Of a stretch of 64,000 bases of DNA, positions 55,985 through 64,000 are shown one piece after another. Source of the DNA: Thielaviopsis euricoi (lineage: Eukaryota > Ascomycota > Sordariomycetes > Microascales > Ceratocystidaceae). The notes beneath the pieces are model-generated. The model worked only from the letters and a program-made list of their open reading frames with translations. It was not told where the DNA came from and ran no database searches. Each line of letters starts with the position of its first letter. Positions within the stretch are counted from its first letter, which is position 1. The translations under genes and the position numbers were made by a program. The DNA lies in assembly GCA_001599615.1 (NCBI GenBank), contig BCHJ01000013.1, positions 558,001 to 622,000 of the forward strand, read 5' to 3'.

Positions 55985-58900
55985 GATAGAAAAGACAAAG
56001 TTGCTGGCTCGAAAAAAGAATCGATCAGGAAGATGAGAATGCGTGAAGAATAAGCATTCGTATTTAGCTGAAGCTCGGTGAAGATAAAAAAATTAGAATG
56101 TTGATTGCCTATTTCAGAAATTTATTTCTGTATTAGTGTCGTGACTGCACTTGTTGTTATTGCTATTAGCAGTTATGGGACAAACAAGCAAAAAAAAATT
56201 AATAATAATAAAAATAACAAAGAAAAATAAAGATAGTCAACATCAACAAGTGGAACAAGTTCTGAAAGGGCGAGCCGTAGAATAAATGAAGCTCTGGTCT
56301 CCATCCAAGGGATAACTTCTCAGTCAGCCAAACTCCAAGTAACCGTATCGCCGCTTGTCGTACGCAAGGAGGCTCCTCAGGATGATGCGCTTGCAATAAA
56401 ACTACGGAGCACGCATACTGAGAAAAGAATGAGTACACGGCCACAATTCATACAATATACACGGGATGCAATACACACACCCAGTTCCAGAGAATAGGAA
56501 CTCAAGCTAGCCGCAGCATAGCAGAGCAGAGTCATTGTCTGCTTAGCTAGTGTGCATGTCTTGGACTTTGTCTGGTGTCTCATCGTACGCTCTTTTCTTG
56601 CTTGCTGTGCACATGTGGTTTGATTTGATTGTTTGTTTGGTCTATTCAAGTCAGTGCTGGAGCTGAGCCGGCGTGGTCGTAGGCTGTAGGCTGCTTCTAG
56701 GTACCCTCCCTTTTACTAGTTCTTACCCAGCGGTTATAGTGGTACGATGGCAGTACTACTATCAATCTTATGCTGTGTGTGCATATCTTCAAGACGAAGT
56801 GGCTATTACTTTTCTTTGGTAACGATCCAGAGTTGTGTTATAGTGCCACTCCACTTATATAACGGCACATTCAAACATTGTTAGATCGTGCATACTTCGG
56901 GCTCGTCCCATATCTCCTTGGAATTCGCGCCATCCAGGTCCCAATAACATCGCGCAAAGCTCACTTATGGAGATGAATTCCAAGAAAAATCACAAGGTCC
57001 CTCTTTTCTTCCTTCATCTTACAGCTTAGCAACTAAGTAGTAAACCAGCAGAAATAAAAATAGAGAGAGGCCTAGTGCAGTGAGGGGTGCAGTGTTGTTT
57101 CTAGGGATATCTGAGAGACATTGGTAGGGAGCGTTATAGCCTTAGCCCGACCGGGCCAAAATGGCCAAACAGGAGAGGGAAAAGGAACAAGACGGCTACC
57201 TTGTGCAAATCAGATCCAAGTGCGGAACAAATCAACCTTGAAAATCTCTTCTCTGCTGTTGACTTTCCAGCTTGGAACTTTTTCTCTATGTTCCATGAGC
57301 CAAAACACAACAAAGCCAGGCCAAGATCGCACTCGTCATTGCAAACCAGGCAGGCGATGAAGTGCATGTACGATTGGTTGCTGCCCTGTTTCTCAAGATA
57401 TTCTCGACCATAAAAAAGAAGTAAAAAGGGCTTTTCTAGAGGTGGTGTGACAACATTTGTTTTGTGTCTCCACCGCCACCTCGTTGTGGCTGTATTCGCA
57501 GAGTTTTTCTAGCTCTATAAATCTCAAGAAAGAGAAGAGAAACTGGATAGAATTCGCTTCGACTGGATGAGGAATCTGTATCATTCGGTATTTGTCTCGT
57601 TATACCTGCGTCAGCTCTTCTTTCTTGTACTCTTCATCTTGTCTCTGAAGGGGATGGAATCGTGGGTGAGGTATGGAAATACAAGGTTCGCAAGGTTTCT
57701 TATTGATTCTTTGCGTGTGGCTCAAACAAAAGACGAAAAGATCGCGTCGATCTGGAACGGTCAAACCATCTTGAACGACAGCATAATTCCTCTCCAAAAG
57801 GGCTTATTTTCCCATATCCCTTTATTTCTGTCTCTGTTCGTGTTTTTTTCGTCTCTCGAGACGAGGAATCGTAACAGTAGACAGGTCACATCATTAAAAG
57901 TAGATAAATAAGAGCAGAAGCCTTTCAAAGAATGAATATTTGCCGTTATTCTATTTTTTTTTTGGAACGCCGTGATGTTCAATAACGTCACAAGGGTTTC
58001 GCTCTCGGTGTGTTTTTTCGACTTGTGATAAAGAAATAGGAATGAGAAGTTGGCAAAAATTCTGCATATCCACATTCTACAAGATTACATGCCTAGAAAT
58101 GACCGCCTTTGCTGTAAGTATTAGTTGCCAACTAAACTTGCTTCTTTCGCGAAATAATTATGTCAATTTGACGCTGTACAACTTTGTTGGTGCCTTCCTG
58201 GAGTTGTAGTAGGAGTAGCAACATCAGTGTTTGCATTTTACATCGGTTCTTGCAGTTCAAACAAAAGTGAAGGAGCTGGACATCTTTTATTCTCTCATTT
58301 CCTCATTCACAGCTGACAAAGTCTCATATTAGAGTGAGTCTAGCCCATAGCCCTCTTGATTTGACCTAGATTTCTTTGTTATTATCCAAGATTATTCCGC
58401 TGTGTCTTGCTTTTTCTTTATTCTTTCATGCCCAAATACACTTCCTATCTAGCACATTGTTCTTTCTCTTGCTGACATTAATGTAAGGAAGTTCTCTGAC
58501 GTAAGGGCTGGAAGCCAACTTCGCCGCCCTCTCAAAATCACGCCTATAACAAAGATCTAGAGCACTGTTACAAGGAAGCCACATGACACTTCGTGCTCCC
58601 CCTTGTTCACAAATCCGCCCGGTTTCGTTATGCCAAAATGAGGCACCCGTTTACTTCTGATTTGCGGCTGTTTCCCCCTCTCATGCTCTGAATCGTCCCC
58701 TCGCATCATGCAGGAACAGAAGCTGTGTTAAGGAGTGCGGAGGAATATACCGCAAGGGATTTACTGAGAGATTTTTTTGAACAACATAAGAAGAAAAAAA
58801 AAGTGCAAGCTTTCGTTTGAGGAAGGACGTGTTTCAATGTCTTCCTGAGCTGAACGGCAAAAGAGAGGCCGAAGGATTTACATGCAGACTACTGCATAGA

Positions 58901-59182
58901 GGTACATAAATCTTGACTCTTGTTGCGCTACCTTGTTTGCTTCACTCAAGTATAAAGGTGAAATGCCGGTACAGAGGAGCCAATGGCAACAGGTTGGCGT
59001 GAATAGTTGTATGTAGGGATTGAAGCAGCTGCTGAGGCCATGACAAATGGAAGGTTAAAATTTTTCATTTGAAGTGCGATCTAGTCCAGGGGAAAAGAAG
59101 CAGAAAAAGCAACCCATTTCATGTGTCAGGCAGGTGAGGTAATGACAGTTACATGCCTTCACTATACAGCTGATGAAGCCCG

Positions 59183-59560
59183 TCAAGAATGCAGTAAACC
59201 CTGTTGAATTCCTTTTTTTTTTATTAATTTGCACATGTCATTTAGACGAACATTCTTCAAGTCCAGATCAACTGTGAAAACGATGCGAGGATAGATATTA
59301 CCCTGGCCTTTATTAGGGTTATAACAATACCTCACAACGCTTAGACCGTCGACATCCGCAGCTTGAGCCAATAATTCCCAGCAAGGATTTCCAGGCTTTA
59401 AGGCGTTCAAGAAATGCGTCATCAACAAGAAAATGGCATAAAGCGAGGCGTCATGCGTAGCATTTCTAACGAGATATCGCCTAAAACTGGTGGTACTGAG
59501 CACCATGACAAATCCCACAACAGCTACCGTATACACTGGACTCAGCATATTCCTTCCCAT
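59183..59560 (-). CDS. Orphan open frame, 125 codons
   Basis: Unlike most frames in the gaps, this one has balanced amino-acid use: an N-terminal hydrophobic stretch (VYTVAVVGFVMVLSTTSF), then a soluble part with NPCWELLAQAADVDGLSVVR and VFTVDLDLKNVRLNDMCKL. I recognise no family. It has no clear promoter or neighbour linkage. It could be a small species-specific gene, one exon of a longer gene, or a relic. Confidence 0.2.
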   Translation of the reverse strand: MGRNMLSPVYTVAVVGFVMVLSTTSFRRYLVRNATHDASLYAIFLLMTHFLNALKPGNPCWELLAQAADVDGLSVVRYCYNPNKGQGNIYPRIVFTVDLDLKNVRLNDMCKLIKKKGIQQGLLHS

Positions 59561-61381
59561 AACCTAATACGAATACGCTTTCGTGTCTTGATGTGGGCAA
59601 ATATCCATGCCGAAAACCGACAAACTACGGCGGCTTTACGAGATAGAATGCATTCTGGAGTCTTATCAGATGCATTGGGCACATGGGATTGGCCGGACTG
59701 CTTTCTTCCCCCACTAACATAATGCCCGATTAATTCTCGAGCCTTGTATTAATGCGCGGATTAACCCAAATACGTTACTATCGTGGACCAGACGCCCTGT
59801 TCTTGTGCCTGTTTAGCTCTCGCTATTGGGGCAATATTGCCGGTAATCGGAGACCGCCGCCTTGTTACCTAGTTCTGGCTGGGTTTTATTCCTGGTATAG
59901 AGCTTGAGTGGAATCGTACTGGAGACTAGAGAAAAAAGACTCCTAAGTATGATGTAGAGGGTGAGTATCTATGACACTTTTTATACATAATAGCTTCGAG
60001 AGCCGCGCGTGAATTTACCAAAGCCAGCTTAATTTCTTTTCGGGGTACCGCCCTCAGTCCCGTCTCTCTTTCTATGTCTCTCTATCCCTCAAACTGCCCA
60101 AAGCTAGCAAGTCGTCGTATCGTTGGGGATTCAAGATCCGCACCTTATGAAACAGCATTTGCATACCCGAATTGCCAAGGCATAAACTGCAAGAAAGGTG
60201 CTTATACGCAAGCGCATACCACATGTATAGCAACGTAGTTTAATATCTTCATGCCGCTTTTCTAGCCGCTCTACTTGTCCAACAAGCATTAAACTACCCC
60301 ACTATCTGCAACTTCCTGGCGAACGGAGTCCTTTTTCATACCAAAAATTCCAACTCATCCCCTACGCCTTCTGGCTCATTCTAATGTGGGCGAGAACTTT
60401 GGAAGCGGAGAAAGACGGGCTGGGAGTGAAGGAAGGAGGAGGCGCCGTCGCTCCTTCCCATTTCATGTCCAAGTGATGTATCGTATGTAGTTTTCCTGTT
60501 GGGGAGCAACAACTGAGCAACGTGCTACTCCTGACGATAATGTACCTGTACTTGCGTCTGTAGTGGCCTCTACTCAACTACGTGTTATCGTGGCCACCTT
60601 GATACGCCCTGTATGCCATGTGTCTTCTGGGAGCTTCCTTTGTTTTGATATTTTATTTTTCCATCGGCCCGTTTTTGGAGGACAAAACGAATGACAAGCA
60701 GATGTAGAGGTAGCTCTAGTTTCTTTCACGTAGCTCATTATTCCTCTCGTCTCAAAGTCTATACCAGCAACCTACTTGTATACGGTTTCCTCTCTTTTAC
60801 GGACAAAATTTAGCCTCCGTTGGTTTGGTTTGAATCTAGGTGCGTTTGCTAATGGTCAAGGCTCAATAAATCAACAAAACAACCCCCCCTGGTCTGCCCC
60901 TCACTTTGGATATCATGGGCCTTGTAATCGTCGTTTGAGCTTCCAACCCCCTCTCGAAGAGACTGCCATGATACAATAACATCTTCAACAATTAGTAAGG
61001 ATCTTTATGCCGCAAATACGGGCTACGTACTCAAAGGAAAAATAACCTCCATGTGTTAGTAACAACTTGCTCCTGATACAAACTCAAACCCACCCACAGA
61101 AGGGAATGGAACATGGTCGTTGCCTTGTTTGTTATTCCATGCTTCTAGCCCCACTATACTATCAGCAAGCTACCCTTTGCAAAAGGTGCTTGCCTCTTTC
61201 CAAACTAGGATCTCATGTTAAGAAGTGCTCGTAATAGCCCGTAAAGATGCCAGGCAGTGCGTAGTTCTGGCTTTATATTTAAGTCAACCTTTCTCTCTTC
61301 TTTTTTTCCTCTCTTCCTCTTTCTTTTTTCTTTTTTTCCACATCAACTCCACAAACAAACGACTTTACCTCTACTTTCTTC

Positions 61382-61403
61382 TTTTTTTTTTTTTTTTTTT
61401 TTT
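61382..61403 (+). promoter_or_regulatory. T22 tract upstream of peroxiredoxin ATG
   Basis: A 22-base T-run lies 26 bp before the start codon. Such tracts mark leaders of highly expressed fungal genes, though the length may also be unstable. Confidence 0.5.
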
Positions 61404-61429
61404 CACCCTCTTACCACATACACATCACA

Positions 61430-62070
61430 ATGTCTGAGCTTCAGGTTGGTCAGGACTTCCCCGAGGGCGTCGTCTTCGGCTGGATCCCTCCTGCTCCGGA
61501 GTCTGCTGATATCCGCACCTGCGGTTTCCCCATCAAGTACGACCTGTCCAAGGGTATGTATATCTTTTTCCTGTCGCCATTGTTCGCTACAACCTGCTTT
61601 GCTAACATTGCCCTACAGACGCCAAGGACAAGAAGATTGTCGTCGTCGCCATCCCCGGTGCCTTCACCCCCACCTGCTCCGCCAACCACCTGCCCTCGTA
61701 CATCGAGAAGCACAAGGAGATCAAGGCCAAGGGTGTTGACAAGATCATCTTCATTGCCTACAACGACGAGTTCGTCATGTCCGGCTGGGGCAAGGCCAAC
61801 AACATCACCGACGACTCCATTGTATGTTGACCCCACTATCTGCTCTCAACCGTCCACTCCGCAGCCGAATAACTAACATGTACTCTTCAATAGCTCTTCA
61901 TGTCCGACCTCGACGCCAAGTGGAGCCAGACCATCGGCTGGGCCACCCCTCCCCGCACTGGCCGCTTCGCTGTCATCATTGACCACGGCAAGGTCGCTTA
62001 CGCCGCTCAGGACCTGGGCAAGACCTCCATTGCCAACTCTGGTGCCGACGGTGTCCTGGCCCAGCTGTAA
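61430..62070 (+). CDS. PMP20/Prx5-type peroxiredoxin
   Basis: Exons 61430-61553, 61619-61821 and 61894-62070 encode 167 residues. The peroxidatic Cys61 lies in PGAFTPTCSANHLPSY. The rest (FIAYNDEFVMSGWGKANN, DAKWSQTIGW, GRFAVIIDHGKV) matches the fungal PMP20/Asp f 3 family, which reduces hydrogen peroxide and alkyl peroxides with thioredoxin or glutathione systems. The C-terminus is AQL, resembling but not matching the strict peroxisomal PTS1 pattern, so location (cytosol or peroxisome) is open. All introns have GTATGT donors. Codon use is strongly C-ending, suggesting high expression. Confidence 0.95.
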
Positions 62071-63080
62071 ATTTGTCCCGCATATATATTCCTCCCTCGA
62101 CTGTAAATCAACACCAACAACAATAACAATAACGATATGATGTAATGATGAAATACCTCACAGAGCAGCAGCGCAAAGTATCACACCTTCCCCGTTATCA
62201 GCGGGAACAAAGCACTGTGATCTCTGTCTGACTGTCAGTTGAATTCAAACAAAGAAAATCTACTGCCAATATTTGTCTACGTGATCTCGAGATGCGAAAC
62301 GTAATCCGTAATCTGAATCGTGTCCTACCTTGTGCTGTGCGATTAAAGTTCTCATACAATCAAAAATGTGCTATGTTTTGCCGCTGTAAACTAGAGCCAA
62401 ACTGAGGCTCAAGTCAAGCTTTAATAGGGTTATCCGGAAAGAGCTAAATGTTCCAACTTCGCCCTGATAGTGGAATTGAATCAACATGTTGAGACATGAT
62501 ATCAGGCCATCCATCATTCCTTTAGTCTTCCTATCATTCTGCCCATCGGAATAATAGTTTTAGGTTTAATTTACTGATAAAGGAGCTTCACACAGTAACT
62601 TCGTCATCGCGAACCAAGGCAATTCTTTAGGATACAGATCTTGATTTTATAATAGAGCCTGTTTCTCTCCCTAAAGAAAAAAAATAAGGCCAAGATATAT
62701 GTTTAAGGCCCCAAAAACAAAGAGACAAAGTATCAAGTCCCCTAAACCCTGGAAAATGGAACGAATAGCATCGAAGATCACCCGACAATTGTTGATGCTG
62801 CTTCTACACACAAGCAACGGCCTGAATGAGCATTGTCGAGAATTCACGTGAACCGTGTTCCGTGTTACTCGAGCAGTTAGTGAGGTCTGCCGATGTGTGT
62901 ATGTATGGACGATGGATGGGTTGGCAAAGCAAGGCAATGTGCTCAAGAAACAGGACAAGAGAAATAAAGAGAAATCAAAAGTGAGTGAGAAGGAGAAAAA
63001 GACCCGTGAACTTCCTGGTTCATTCTAATTTTTTTCATTCAATTCCAAGTGCGCTGTTGTTTTTGTCCCCCAGATATAAC
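62071..63080. other. Convergent intergenic 1.0 kb
   Basis: The 3' regions of the peroxiredoxin and eL24 genes. No gene or RNA recognised; the 95-codon minus frame at 62671-62958 has no supporting features. Confidence 0.6.
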
Positions 63081-63747
63081 TTAGAAACGAGCCTTCTGGG
63101 CGCCCTTGACGGGAGCACCCTTGGCACCCTGCTTGCTCTGGATGCGGCTAGCAGCGTTCTTGGCCTTGTCGGCCTTCTTGGCGGAGGCGGCAGCGGCCTT
63201 CTTGTCCTTGGACTCCTTGATGGCAGCAGCGCGGGCGGCCTGGCGGGCCTCGGGGCGCATGGTGCGGCGCTCCTTGATCACATCCAGGGAAGCACCAACG
63301 ATGGCACGCTGGGCCTTGACGGTGCGGCGCGAGCGCTTCTTGGCGACCTCCTATGAGGGGGTTAGTATTGAGCTTGTAGGCGATATTCTTGAATCAGCCT
63401 GCCATCTTGCTGCAGGTCAAAGTCGACATGTGAAACGTTTCGTCCTAGAATGTTGTCGTATTGATCGGTGGTCCAACACTATGGTGGTGTCATGTCGCAG
63501 GAGTCGGCGCAAGTTGTCTCGGTTTCGGAATCGTAGGCGTAACGTATTCGCATTGACTTTCGATGCAAGATGGCAGGTCGCGTCGGAAGGGAAGTAAACG
63601 CACCTCAGAGATACCCTTGCGGTGTTGTCTCCGGTACAGGACAGTCCACGAGATGCGGCGGGGGTTCTTGCGCTGCAGGAACAGGGACTCCGACTTGCCG
63701 TTCTGGAAACGGAAGATCTTGGAGTCACCACGGACGAAGAGCTTACC
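63081..63747 (-). CDS. RPL24: 60S ribosomal protein eL24, 5' exon missing
   Basis: Two exons are visible: 63604-63747 (GKLFVRGDSKIFRFQNGKS, then LFLQRKNPRRISWTVLYRR) and 63081-63350 (EVAKKRSRRTVKAQRAIVGA, ending GAPVKGAQKARF). Together they give 137 residues, all of eL24 except its first 15-20 residues. The exon that should encode the MRTYDD...IYPGK start is not found in 63748-64000. That stretch instead ends in a branch site (GCTAAC) and TAG acceptor, so it is intron and the first exon lies beyond the right edge. eL24 is a structural protein at the 60S-40S interface. The basic Ala/Lys-rich tail is normal for fungal members. Confidence 0.95.
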
Positions 63748-64000
63748 CTACATTTGGAGTACGGTTAGCTTCATGTTCGAATATGTCGGTTGTTGTCGTC
63801 GGTCGTCGAGATTAGTGGGTGAACATAAGCCGAAGCGCCGCCACGGCAAGACAACTCTGAGGCATTTGGCGAAAATTACAGGATCAGCATTTTCCCATAG
63901 GAAATGAAATCCCACATGCATAAAATCCAGCTCAGGTGCCCAAGAGAAAGTCTTGCCGTAATAATTTCCCCCTCAACCAAAACTTCGAGACTAGATGAAT
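63748..64000 (-). other. 5' intron of eL24, runs off the window
   Basis: No coding match to the eL24 N-terminus is present; the sequence ends in a GCTAAC branch motif and TAG acceptor next to the second exon. Confidence 0.7.

Larger units (their letters stand above)
55985..61429. other. Gene-poor 5.4-kb intergenic region
   Basis: No recognised gene. The 125-codon frame at 59183-59560 is listed separately with low confidence. The last part includes the peroxiredoxin promoter, with a TTATATTTAA element at about 61,271 and a 22-base T-run at 61382-61403 just before the ATG. Confidence 0.55.

Overview
The window is nuclear DNA from a filamentous ascomycete (Pezizomycotina; probably a Sordariomycete, though that rank is a guess). 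Genes are GC-rich and interrupted by short introns with GTAAGT/GTATGT-type donors, CTAAC branch sites and YAG acceptors. Several encoded proteins belong to fungus-restricted families. The gaps between genes are long, AT-rich and full of homopolymer and microsatellite tracts; two A-tracts contain unresolved N bases. I see no operons, phage, CRISPR arrays or intact transposons.

Layout. 1-9,022: no gene recognised; low-complexity DNA, then a block of different texture (about 6.84-8.64 kb) that may be a decayed element. 9,023-15,966: a compact housekeeping block with an Msc7-type aldehyde dehydrogenase (+), a Ded1/Vasa-like DEAD-box helicase (-), the Ipi1 pre-rRNA processing factor (-) and a roadblock/LC7 dynein light chain (+). 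15,967-22,554: gene-poor, with an intron-containing tRNA-His and a roughly 230-bp imperfect palindrome. 22,555-36,588: two large serine-rich fungal proteins (+), each behind a long pyrimidine-rich leader. 37,951-38,939: a polyol-type short-chain dehydrogenase (+). 38,940-44,317: repeat-rich gap. 44,318-47,712: a protein with an AreA-GATA-like N-terminal motif (+). 49,359-54,087: dienelactone hydrolase (+), methylcrotonoyl-CoA carboxylase beta chain (-) and isovaleryl-CoA dehydrogenase (+). 54,491-55,984: Rax1-like RGS membrane protein (-). 55,985-61,429: gene-poor. 61,430-62,070: PMP20/Prx5-type peroxiredoxin (+). 63,081 to the right edge: ribosomal protein eL24 (-), whose 5' exon lies outside the window.

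How the genes fit together. The clearest functional grouping is isovaleryl-CoA dehydrogenase and MCC-beta, which act one step apart in mitochondrial leucine breakdown (MCC directly follows the dehydrogenase) and are transcribed divergently from a shared 608-bp region. The other genes look like independent housekeeping or morphogenesis loci. Nothing here is clearly a new multigene system. The most unusual items are the long palindrome near 17.46 kb, an apparent compensated double frameshift at 25,427-25,465 inside a conserved protein, and the tRNA-His with a 20-nt intron and a mismatched anticodon stem.
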